NCBI RefSeq assembly: GCF_000006565.2
Contig: NC_031475.1
Location: 2,069,190 to 2,133,189 of the forward strand
DNA length: 64,000 nucleotides
Direction of reading: 5' to 3'
Origin: Toxoplasma gondii ME49
Lineage: Eukaryota; Apicomplexa; Conoidasida; Eucoccidiorida; Sarcocystidae
Every line of letters begins with the position of its first letter. The first letter of the stretch is position 1. Under the pieces are notes generated by a model. That model ran no database searches. It saw only the letters and a program-made list of their open reading frames with translations, and had not been told where the DNA came from. A program made the translations under genes and the position numbers. Below, in pieces: positions 23,469 through 34,548 of the stretch.

Positions 23469-25142
23469 AATAGAGTAGACACAAGCCACAAGCCGACGCA
23501 GAGGCTCTTTCGAGCAAGCGCGATGCCGATGTCGTCAGGAGTGCTTTCTGGGATCGACGTCCTGCAGGACAAAGAGAAGAACAAAACGGGGACCTATAGC
23601 TTGGGATGTCGATGCTGCGTTGAAAAAAGGAAACGATCTAAATTTTTCTTCCTCGTTGCTTTGTCTCTCTCGACAGAGGCGAGTTGGCGACACGCCGTCT
23701 CGGCGAATGCGGCGCTTCTGACCTTTTTCTTCTGTAAGTCAACAAACATTTCTTCATCTTGGGGCCTCGACTCGATTCGAGAGTAGTCTCCGTTTCCTAC
23801 AAACATATAGCTAGAGAGACAGACAGATTGATGGATAGATGTTGATAGACAGGTAGATGTAGATAGATGGATGAAAGTCTATATATTAGTGTAGGTTGTC
23901 TTGTGTAGCTCGCACGACCTTTCTCTTAAACTTGAGAGAAGTGCACCATATGCATATTTATAGATGTACGTATATGCATACGTATATAAGTAGATGTATA
24001 AATATATGTTGTTTGTTCTAGCTCGTAGGTCCTGTCGCCTTTTCGTGAGGTAAATGCAGAAAAAAAAGACCACCGAGTCTGCTTTTTGTGTATGACGGTG
24101 TATCTGATGATCCGTTTCAGTTGGAGTGGAGGAACTCTCTTTTCAGCTGTTTACGTGTGAACTTTCGAAATGGGTCTCGGACACACAAACAAGCGACTGT
24201 GTCAGAAAGTGTATTTCGGCGGTGACTTCTGTGTTTCCGTCGAATGTCTCTTCACGGTTTGAGATTGGCAAATGGTGCCTCCTTTTTCGTGGTACGGTTC
24301 GTGAACTCGTTCTTGATCGGCTCCTAGTTAAGCAGCGAGGTAGGTGGCAATGAGGAACAAGTATTGCTCGACATATTTAGACGCCGAAAAGACGGAAAGA
24401 TCGAGTTGTGTCTAGCATCCAGCATTTGCTCGGTACGGGTGCAGGTGAACAGTGTGTTTGAAATGTATGAGATTCGCGCGAAACGCCCACGGCGTCTTTC
24501 AAGTCGACGGCGCCTGCAGACGCATCTCCATCGCCCACACACACTCGTGTTGTCGACCTTCCTGGTCACAGTTGGAATTTCGTCGCTTCGCAGGCCCTTC
24601 AAATTTTTCTCTCGATGTTTTCACCCGTTCGTGAGTTCCATGAGCGCGTCACGCGACCTCGAGTCGCGGCGCGGAAACGCGGACAGCCGAACGGCAAACG
24701 AAAAAGCGGCTGTGGCACTTTCGAAACAAAGGCGGGGGTGGCTCGGATTTTCAGAGCTGCCTGGTCTGTGTGTCTCTGTGGGGTGAAAAAGAGAGGAAAG
24801 GCGAGCATCCTGAGTTTTCAGGAACGTCCTTCGCTGGTGAATGGAAATGCGGTGTTCTGTATCCGATGCGCTGCAGCTGGTTGGCGAAGGACAAGCCAGT
24901 CGAAACGTCCCCGGAAATTCTCGCCGGTCTGCTGTAACCTCTGGTTTTTCGGAGGTTTTGAGAAACCGCAAGGCGAAGAGTGATTTTCTCTCTTGGCAAA
25001 CAACGGGAGACAGAAATCAGCATCTTCCCATCTCCACGCACCTTCACACAAGACTCTCTACTTTACCGGGACCTGGTGCTGCATATGTAAGTATATTCTC
25101 CGTGATAGAAAGGATGTCTTGTCGCTGTATCCATGCTTCTCT

Positions 25143-25273
25143 CTATATATAGAGAGATACAGATACAGAAATATATATATATATATATGGAGAGAGATCG
25201 GATCGACCTTCCGCTTGATATATGCATATTGATGTGTGTGTATCTCTCTCTCCATATATATATATATATATAC
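25143..25273. repeat. Mixed TA / AGAGATA microsatellite
   Basis: ATAGAGAGATACAG-type units and two (TA)n runs flanking a short unique stretch. The flanks GGAGAGAGAT and ATCTCTCTCTCC are inverted, so a hairpin can form. Confidence 0.75.
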
Positions 25274-25546
25274 CTTGTGGAATCTGGGACTTCTTCTGGA
25301 TTTTTAGACAGGAATGAAAACTCTCGTCGCCGCATCGAGTCCAACTTTTCTCGGGGGAGTTAAGGTCCACACTTGAGAAACGTTGTAGCCCGTATGAGAC
25401 AAAATACGCCAGAATTGACAAACAACGCACAAGCCACTTCTGTGGACTGGTACCCAAGGAACCTTGGACGCGCCCCACTCGCGCACGAAACGCCCATCCA
25501 AAACACCGACATGATTCATCCACGCATTTAACTAAGCATGCATTCA

Positions 25547-25547
25547 C

Positions 25548-25580
<33 letters not shown>
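25547..25580. repeat. TA/TG microsatellite
   Basis: (TA)n passing into (TG)n. Confidence 0.85.
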
Positions 25581-25581
<1 letters not shown>

Positions 25582-26733
25582 AAATATGCAAGTGCATAGG
25601 TTCGAGTATGCGCGTGTGTATGTTTATCTCTGTTTGTGTCTACGAGTAAATTACACACACGCGCGGATCGTTCGTTGGGGGTTCTTGTGTCTTATGCCTA
25701 CCACAGTTTCCCCGCTTCGAGTTCATTTTCTTTCCCGGATCTTTTCTTCTCTCTCTTCTCTCTGCTCTTTTCTTTCTCTTCCGTTCTCCTCTCTCTCCTC
25801 TGCTCTCTCTGCCCTGCCCCTCTATCCTCTCTTGCTCTTTCCTTCCGTTTGTCACCGACCAAGTTCTCGACAACCTAAGGCACCGTAAACCACCCATGTT
25901 CTCATTTAGAGAGAGAGATTAACGGAATGCCAGCGTCACCTACACCATATATACATACATATACGTATATCCAGACGTATGTTTCTAGAATGGAAATATA
26001 GCAACGAATTGTCCCCTTCCTCATAATGAAACATGTCGGGCTCTCGCTCCAGCTGGTAGTCCCTCCTCCCCTTCCTATTCACCAAATCCATCTTGTTCTT
26101 TTGAAAGACTCTTCTGGAGGCGAACCCCCGGACGCTTCGCAAAGAGGCGTTTCGCTGACTCTCACAGAGTCTCCTCGGACACAGGCCTTTTTATATTTGA
26201 AGGCAGTCGAGACAGAAAAGCAAAGAGCGAAGAACGATGTCCTTGTTGACCGCTCAAAGCGAGTACTCGTTTCTCTGCAGTGACACTCCCGCAGCACACC
26301 AACGCACCTATCTCCGATGCGTCGGCCTTCCTTCCTCGATCTCAGCGCGACATTTACGGCAGATGCGATTTTCTGGCTCCAGTTTCCCAGTGTCTTCGCT
26401 GTTCTGCCCTGTTTTTTTCGGCCAGGAAAGAGGCCCCGCCGCTGCATGCAGTCCTGTGACAGAGAGAGAGAACGAGAACAAGGCCTCGTTCGCTGCTTCT
26501 CGTTTGTTGCCGTCGCCTCTCTGTCTCTTCTTCTCCCTCGTCCTGTCGGGTGTGCAGTCCCTCTGTGTTTCGCCCCGCGCCCGATCGACGAAAGGCCCAT
26601 GAGACGAAGTCGAGAAGGCGCGCTCTGCCTTTCCAAATTGGAGGAGATGTTTTCCATCTCTGTTCTTCTGTCTCGTGCTTTTCGAAGCCGCCACCTTTCC
26701 CCCGGGTCCTCGATCCTCTGAACGTCATCAGCC

Positions 26734-29700
26734 TCAGTTGACGTCTCCTCGAGTCACTGAAAATGTCCTCTGTTCCACCCTGTCCGCGCTCAACGCCGCT
26801 ATCCTTTCATCATCCCAAAAGCACTGTCCAGTCTCTGTCTCCCTCGACTGATCGAAAATCACTCGCTCTCCCTCCTCTTCACTTCCTCTATCTTCCCTCT
26901 CTTCTTCATCTTGCTCTTCTTTGTCTCGCTCTTCTTCGTCTCGCTCTTCTTCGTCTGTGTCTGGGGAGGAGCTGCTGTCTCTGGCGCAGCCTTGAAGCGA
27001 GGGGGCGAGGCGGAGTGTCTCCGCACCCAGCTGTCTCCTTTGCTTGCGGGTCTTGCGGCGCGGGTGTTTCAGGTGGGGGTCCTGGGCGCCTGGAGGGAAC
27101 TGCCTGAAGAAGCACCGCGTGAAGAAATTTAGTTGATTGGTTGCGAACAAGACGCGTCCCGACTGTTGCTCGTAGAGTCTCTCCAGCCAGAAGAAGTAGG
27201 GAGCTTGGCGCTCGAACGGCATCGGTGGGAGCCCGCGTATGTCGACGTTTTCACCTGAGAAGAGACGAGACGCTCGCCTGTTGCAGGAGGCATCAGATGG
27301 GCCGCTGGACGTCGCCTCCGAAACGGACTCCGAGGCGGATTCCGAAATGGATTCCGAGGCGGATTCTGAGGAAGCGTCGCAAGACGAGGACTCGGTTGAA
27401 GAGGACTCGGCGGTCGTCAAGGGAGAAGACGAGGTGTGGCGGCTTCTGCCTTGGCCTCTGTTCCAGGTTCCACGTTGCTTCGTTCGAGCCTTCTCGACCT
27501 CTCGTCTCCCCCTAGAGGACGCATGAGCAGCGCCGCGCTTGGAGACAGAGATGCGAGGGTGAGTGACAGGAGATGGGAGTCTCTTCTCTTTCGCGGACGC
27601 TAACGAGCACCCTTCTTCTCCTGTGCCTCCGCCGCTGCCTTTCTCTCGATTCTTCCCCAGCGTCCCTTCGCCTGTTCCGCCTTCGACCACGACACTCTCT
27701 TCCTCCGACTGTGCGCGCGTTGTCAACTTCTGAAGGATACTTTGCTCCTCGCCGCTCTCGCGTCTGCGCTTCTTGGAAGAAAAGGACCCTGCACATCGAG
27801 ACGCTTCCTCCTTCCACGTTGCCTCGTTCTCGACCCCGCACATACGGCCTCTCTTCACTTCATCCTTCCCTCTCTCCCTTCGTTCACTCCGTTCGCCTCC
27901 TCCGCTTCGGCCTCCTCTCTCTTTCCTGCTTGCTCTTTCCTCGCTTTCTCCGCTTTCTCCTTCTCGTGTCTGTCTTGCATGCCTTCCCTGGTCTCTCTTC
28001 TCTTCTCTCTCTCTGCTAGCTCGTCTGCAGCGTCTTCCTCTCCTTCTTGCGTCGCCTTGCAGTTCGCCGTCCTGGAGCTCGTCTGCGAGATGGCGCTTGA
28101 GCGAGGCAGCGCCGCGATCGCTTTCGCTCCTGCAGTGTCTCCGTGCTCGGGCTCGGCGGCGTCTCCACCGCCTCCTCGCGCTGTCTCCCGCTCGCCGACT
28201 GTCTCGTCCCAGGCTCGTCGGAAAGGCGTTGAGGGGCTCCAGAAGGTCAGGCGCAAGCTCGTGAGACAAGTACGGATATTTTCGGATTTGTTCGCGTTGA
28301 AACTTCTCCAGCTGCAGCGCGAAACGGACAGCAGACGCCGGGTATCCCCAGCGCACGACCGGGCAGGAGATGGGCAGCGGCAAGCGCGCGCCTCGATGCG
28401 GAGTGCTGAAGCTCGCTGTCTCACTCAGCCCCGAGGAAACGCCTACCTTCGATTCTGGAGACGCGCGCAAACACACAAACGAAAACTCGCACAAGAGTGA
28501 GTGCCACAGAAGCGAAGGAAAAGACGACGAAGAAGAAGAAGAAAGAAATGACGGCAGCAAGAGAGAGAATTGGGGAAGGCGAAATAGTGGATGGGTGTAG
28601 AGAGGTACGCCAGCGTGAAGCCTCACGCCATCTCCGCCATGTTCTTCTCTTTTCTCTCTCCGAGCATCGTTTGCATCGGCTTCCTCCGGGGACTTTTATC
28701 ACTTGTCACTCTCTTACGAATGTGCGTCTTTCGCATGTTTTCTGTGTCGCGATGTACTCTCGTGCGTATTCGTTGTTGTTTGCCTCGAACGTTTTGGACA
28801 TCAACATTTCTCTGAATACGAGAATCGAGGTATCTCGATACCTAGACCCTCCGCCCCCGTCCTCTTCTCTACCACGCCATTCCCTCCGCTGCGTCTTCGT
28901 CTTTTCCTTCAGCGATTTCAGACTCCCTTTTTGAGTCCTGCACAAGAACGCGTTTTCACCGCGTTGATGTCCGCTATCTCCCGTCTTCGTCTTCTTCTTA
29001 GTGGCTTCTTGCGATTCTTTTTCTCCGGCATTCCGCAGCTTTTAGTTCCTCCGTCGTTGCTCTTTTTCGACGGCGTTTATCGCCCCTTTCCTCCCTCACC
29101 AGCCTCGTTGTCTACTCCGGTTCTCCCTCGTTTGCTCCCTGGCCTTTGTTCTTTCTCCTGAATCTCTTCTTTCTCTCGCGGGTACCTTGAGATCAATCTA
29201 ACGAACGAAGCAGATAAGCAGATATGTGTTCCACCGAAAAGCACGGTTCGCCAGGGAGCTGCCGTCTGAAATGCCTCTCGCTGTTTCTTTACCTGATTCG
29301 TGAGACGCAGCCACCATCGAGGTCGCGAGGAAGTCGGAAGCGAAGACTGTCCACAGAGGCGAGGTGTCGTCGTAGGGCGGAGGAATTCTGTAGGTCAGAA
29401 CGAAGGTGAGAGCACTTTTCTCGACTTTGCCGCTGTTTGCATGCAGCGGCGAGAGCAGTCCACGAGGGGTACCTCTCCAGGCGTCTCCTGAGTCTCCCTC
29501 GCCATCGTGGTCGTTCTTCTTCGATTCACCCGCATAACCGAAGGCCAGACCTCTCGCAGGTCCTTTCGGCGACAAGCTGCTCAGCCCACCTCGCCTTTCT
29601 CTCCCGTCACCTTCTCGTCCATTTCTGGAAATCTTATCGGCACTCACGTCTCGCCCCCAACGTGTCTGCTTCCCTTCTTGGAGGATTCCTCCTCTGTCGC

Positions 29701-32700
29701 ACACCCTCCTCTCTTCTCCCTTTAACTCTTCCTCTCCTCCAGAGCCGTCTTCTGCTTCCTCTCCTTCTTCTTGCTGCTCGTCGAACCACCAGGGTGGAGC
29801 GTCTCCCGCTCGCGTTCCGGCGTCCGAGAGAGTCGAGCGTCTCAGACTGCCGCGTTTGTTTTTGCGAACTACGCATGAACCCTGTCGGTCGAACTGGTAG
29901 CAGGAGGATCCAAATTTCTCAAGGTCGAGAGAGGAGAAGCAGCAGACATCTCCGAAGGAGGAAGGCGCAGTGACGGAGAAGAGGAACGCGCAGATGTCGT
30001 CGCAGATCCTGGGCATGAACCACCAGAGCAGAAAGGGTGTGGCGAGCACGGCGAGGAGTTCCTCGAGCAAGCAGGTGATTCTCAGGCCGTAGAAAGAAGC
30101 GCAAAACGCGTGCATGACCATCTTGTGCTGCATGCTCACTCCCGTCACGCGCTGGCGCTCCTGGGCATCGCCAGAGACACTCGAAGAAGGAAACGCCGCG
30201 CCCCCCTCGGACGGCATCCACGTCGTGCGAGGAGGCACCGGCGGAAGAAGCGACAGAGAAGAAGAAAAGTCGACCATGGAGGCAGACGAGACCACCGGAC
30301 GCACAAAAGAAGGAGAAGACGTACACGACGAAGTGTGGCAGGCGGAGAAAGAAGACTGGATGTCCTGCTTCTTTGTGGAGATCTTCTCATTCACAGAGGC
30401 AGACAAGAGAGGCGGAGGAGGAATTGCAACGATGCCAGCCGGAGCCCTCCAACATGCCGGTAAATGGTGCGTGTACTCCACGACGCGCATGCATCGCTCA
30501 TACAAAGCCAAGGGAGAAGTCAGACCTCGACCTCCGGGGCTCGCGAAAACTGAGAACAAAAGAAAAATGAAAAGCCTGCATTTACGTGGAAGCGATTTCG
30601 AGGATTTCCGCGAGCATCTTGACTACAGCAACGGTAAATTACCTGCAGCTGCTGAACGACCGAGGCTGCTCCAAAAGACAAGTCAACAGCACATCGCGAA
30701 AACTGCGGACATCCAAAACTCTAAGATGCTTCACCGTAACTTGCAGTGCCTCTCTGAGAAGAATCTCGCAGACCTTGCACGTTGACAAGAAGTTTGAAGT
30801 CCTCACAAATGCGTAGTGAAACACATGAGTAACTTTGACGGGATGACGCGCATATGAAAACCTATAGAGCGCGAAGAGGACGAGAGAAGAAGATACGAAA
30901 AAGAACGCTGAAGAGACCCAAAGCGACAGTCGCTGTCGATCCAGATAATCCTTTCCACGCACGCACTTCTAAATACTCGTATAAATGTGTGTGCATGCTT
31001 GTATTTACCAGTCTCCCTGACCATGTTCGATCCATTTCAGATGCCTCCCCTTTTCCCTGGAACTGATGAGCATCAGTGGCGTTCTGTCTCTTTGTAATCA
31101 CACGTATAGACAAGTAGACCAACAGATCAACCTATCCGCGCATGCATTTCACACTCAGCCCTCCACTAACACCAGCACACGAGAGTTATGGTCTTCTGCA
31201 GAAACTCGCACACCCACCCGCAGGTGAATATTCGTTCTGGGTGGAGAAATATGTGCATATCTTCTGGTCTTTGAATGTTGCCGAATTTGCATGCAATCGC
31301 TGATTCTGTAGAGCATGTACCTCCATCGCTTGCGGTGAAGCCAGCACCGCCTCTACCTCCAGCTCCGCTGTCGTGCCTGCTCGTTGCGGAAGTGTCTCGA
31401 ATGCCTGCGTAGAGCACTCCGAGAATAATTGTGTACCAAAGGAGATTGCGGTCGAAGATTTTGATGAAAAGGAGAGGCGTTTCATCAAAGAGGTACAGGA
31501 GAATGAAGATGGAAAGCAGCGAGCCCACGAGGTACTTCACGAGGAGTCGAATGTGCAGCACCGACGGCGAAATCGGAGACAGTTGCAGATAGTCGTCCGC
31601 CGCCGCTGCCGCAAGAGTTAGCCTGGACAAACGCGGCAACGCAGAGCGAGGGGAGAAGGGGAGGAAATGCATTCAGGAAAGAAAAATACGTGAACGAGAC
31701 AGGCTTCTGTGGGGTTAAACGCACATCGTCTCTGGTTCAATGCACTCGCATATGCGCTCCTGAAAAGCCACACCTCCAAGACTAATGTGGTGTGTGTCCA
31801 GTGTGTATTCTCGTGTAGATTTTTCACATGGACTCTGGGTTCCACTCCATTTGTCGCTCCTAAGAGGCTCGTCATGCAGTCACATCAAAGCACTGACGGC
31901 AGGAAGACGAAAAATGCGAAAACACACACCAATCCAACGGAAAGTCAAAACCCTCTCCGTTCGACTTCCACGCAAGTTCTCGGCTTTTTCGCCTTTGCTG
32001 TTCCTTCACTTTTCGTTTCGCTGTTTCCAAATGCCTCCACACTTCTCTTCCTTTTTTTGCAGCACGCTGCTTGTGAATGAAACAAGTTACGAGTCTATTT
32101 GATTTACGCGCGAATAGGGGAGTCTATGCATCTGTGCGTTCTGGCGCTAGTATTTTCAAAAACTCACCCGTGGCTGATTAGTTAGGATTCTATCACATTT
32201 ACATGTAAATAGTGAATTGTACGAGTCTCTGTACTCCAGCGATGGTGTAGGACAACACTCACCTGTGGTTGATTTGGTGGGGTAATTCGTTGAATTCCCG
32301 AAACACCCAGTAAGCGTAGCCGTTGAATTCGCGGCGGACAATGGACTGGCGATTCAGGCGGAAGTCTTCGGCGTGCTTCAGAAAGAAAAAGAAAAAAATG
32401 AAGAGGAAGAGCGGAACGAGAAAAACCAGATTCAAAATCGAGAGCAACTTGAACCGAGACGCGAGTGTCGCCGCAGCTGCAGATTGGTACGGCGACAGCC
32501 TGCAAAGAGCACGAGGAAAAACGCGACGGGGCGAGACATATCAAAAAGACATAAAGTCTCGCAACAGACAACGTAAACAAGATGCAGCGTCAAGCGTGGA
32601 GACAAACGACTTTGAAAGCGACAAGAAATCGTTTCTCTGGAGTTTTTTGGAATGAAAACCGACACGAAACAAAGAAATCCAAACAGAAGAAAAATAAACC

Positions 32701-34548
32701 TGAGAAAAAGTTCTGCAGAAGGAGTCTCATTGTATAAAAAGCGGAGTGGGAGTTCGTCATTGAGTTCCTCTATTTCTCCATCATTTTTCCTTTCCTCTGA
32801 AACCGTCATCTGCCGCTTCACCCTTCTAATAATCTCGACAGCACACCATCCGTAAGATCGCCCGTCGATCATTGACCAGTTAGAAACGACGACTACCTAT
32901 TGACGGCTGGAAAAAGAAGCCGATCCGTGTAGGTTTCAAGCAAAAGGGGAGACCTAAATTTGGAGCCGGAGATAAAAGAAGTCGATCCCTTTGTTGTATC
33001 ACCTTAATCAGCATCCGAGTGTTCTGACCCCTTGCCACATGCCATGTCAATTTGTGGTCTTCCCGGAGTTTCGTCCCAGTTTCTTATTTGGTCTCACTCA
33101 TCTCGGGGCGGACTGGTGAACAGGTTCCGGTAAATCCGTTGGCGTTCATCGAACAGCCTGGAGAAAATTGACCGGCGAATGTTCCACTGCATGACCTGGG
33201 TGTACAGGAGCTTGGGCGGGATCCAGGGAGGGAGTTTTTGCGTGAGGATGTTTTTGTTGGTCAAGGCGATGAAATAGTTTTCCTCGCGCATGATGGTGCT
33301 GGCTATGTCGAGCGCCGATAGTTCGTTTGTCACGATGCAGAACGGCACGGCTTCCTGGGCTTTGAGGAGCAAGGCTGTAACTTCTGGCCAGTCCAGGAGT
33401 TGCAGGACGGCGTCAGAGGGGATAAAGAGCCGCTCGCGAAAGTACGTTCTGATCAAGAGTGCGTCTCGACAGTTTAGGTACGAGACGACAATGTTGAACA
33501 GGAGAAATGCAGAGAGGGAAACCACGTACACGGTGCACAGAGTCTGTTTGTACCCCCAGGGGTGGAACGGAGAAGCGATCAGCAGCGGTACGGCCCGACA
33601 TTGCTCCTCGCTGGTGCACGAGACGATGTCCTTCCAGTTCACAAACAGAATAAGGAACCAGGAAAAGTAGATCGTAAACGCCAAGGCTGTCAAGTGCGCA
33701 AGGTGTGCTGACAAAATCGCAAACAAACCGCCGTCCATCCAGTACCGGTACACCCCGTACAAAAACTTGTCCAAGTCCGCGACAGCGTCCCATGAAGAGA
33801 CGCCCGAAGCAGCCGCTGCAGTCGATCGCGATTGTGAGACCTCGTAACGTTTGCAAAGTTCCCCTTTCTCATTCCGAGTTGCTCGTACTTCTGGCCCAGC
33901 AGAAGCAAAAACAACAGTCTCGTCTGAGATCGATTGAGAGTCGCCACCTCGGCGACTCCGGGGTAACCCTGACACCGCGCCAGACTGGTAGCGCAGGCAT
34001 GAGGACGAACCTGGGGAAAGTGACGGAAGGGAAGTCGAGGGATTTTCCAAATCAGAATCTTCCTCTCGTCTGTGAGAGGCATCGCCAAGAAGTGGCGGCA
34101 GAAACGGTGAAAACCCGACGGGTGCCGGGGGCAGTGTCAGCGACAAGCGACGAAACGCCCCCTGTTGCAATTTCAACAGGAGACGAAGCGGAGCAGTCAC
34201 GAGTGAAAAGAAGTGGTTGCCAGGAGTAACACTAGAAAACGGAGAGGAACCATACGCAGGAAACACAGTCGATCTTCCAGGATAACTTTCACTTTGCGGC
34301 GGAGCCACAGAAAGAACTTCATCGTGAGCCATATGCGTGTGTGGACGATCAGCGAAGCAAGCGGAAGAACTAGAAGTAGAGGCAGACGAGGAAGACGCCC
34401 AAGGGGCACGAGAAGAAGAGTGGCGAATTTGGGGAGTCTCGAATCGACAGGCATCTGTCGCCTGAGAAGATATCTGGCAAAGTGACGTTGAATCTATAAC
34501 CGTGCCAGGCAGGCCGGGCGGACGGTATGAAGACGTGATATGGTCCAT
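26734..34548 (-). CDS. ATG9: Autophagy-related protein 9 (ATG9), lipid scramblase homolog with long disordered tails
   Basis: ATG9 is a multi-pass scramblase on vesicles that seeds autophagosomes; T. gondii also uses autophagy proteins at the apicoplast. Supported minus-strand exons: 34548-33098 (483 residues), 32499-32263, 31622-~31218, 30549-29293 and 28454-26734, with matching phases apart from one gap. Exon 1 has ~240 Ser-rich residues, then DLDKFLYGVYRYWMDGG and membrane helices. Exon 2 carries ILNLVFLVPLFLFIF, then WVFREFNELPHQINHR, equal to the family's YLRHFNELEHELQSR. Exon 3 has HIRLLVKYLVGSLLSIFILL and DMHIFLHPERIF (family: QHMVFCPEQLLR). The next has MRVVEYTHHLPACW, LLEELLAVLATPFLLW and FGDVCCFSSLDLEKFG, then LTFVLTYRIPPP. 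The last exon is a ~570-residue Arg/Ser/Glu-rich tail with SESASES and EEERDEEER repeats. The link between HPERIF and LALYERCMRVV (30.55-31.22 kb) probably includes a small exon I could not fix. Confidence 0.88.

Larger units (their letters stand above)
23469..26733. other. Gap between the convergent glycosyltransferase and ATG9 genes
   Basis: Probably 3' UTRs and intergenic DNA. It contains TA-rich repeats around 23940-24010, 25143-25273 and 25547-25580, and a pyrimidine-rich run at 25740-25860. Several frames of 80-190 codons occur (for example 24615-24983 plus, 26079-26657 minus), but they overlap one another and match no family I recognise. Extra 3' exons of the glycosyltransferase could lie in its first few hundred bases. 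Confidence 0.45.

Noticed and set aside
26763..28600. Several plus-strand Leu/Ser/Arg-rich frames over the ATG9 tail
   Set aside because: They are reverse complements of the repetitive ATG9 C-terminal exon.
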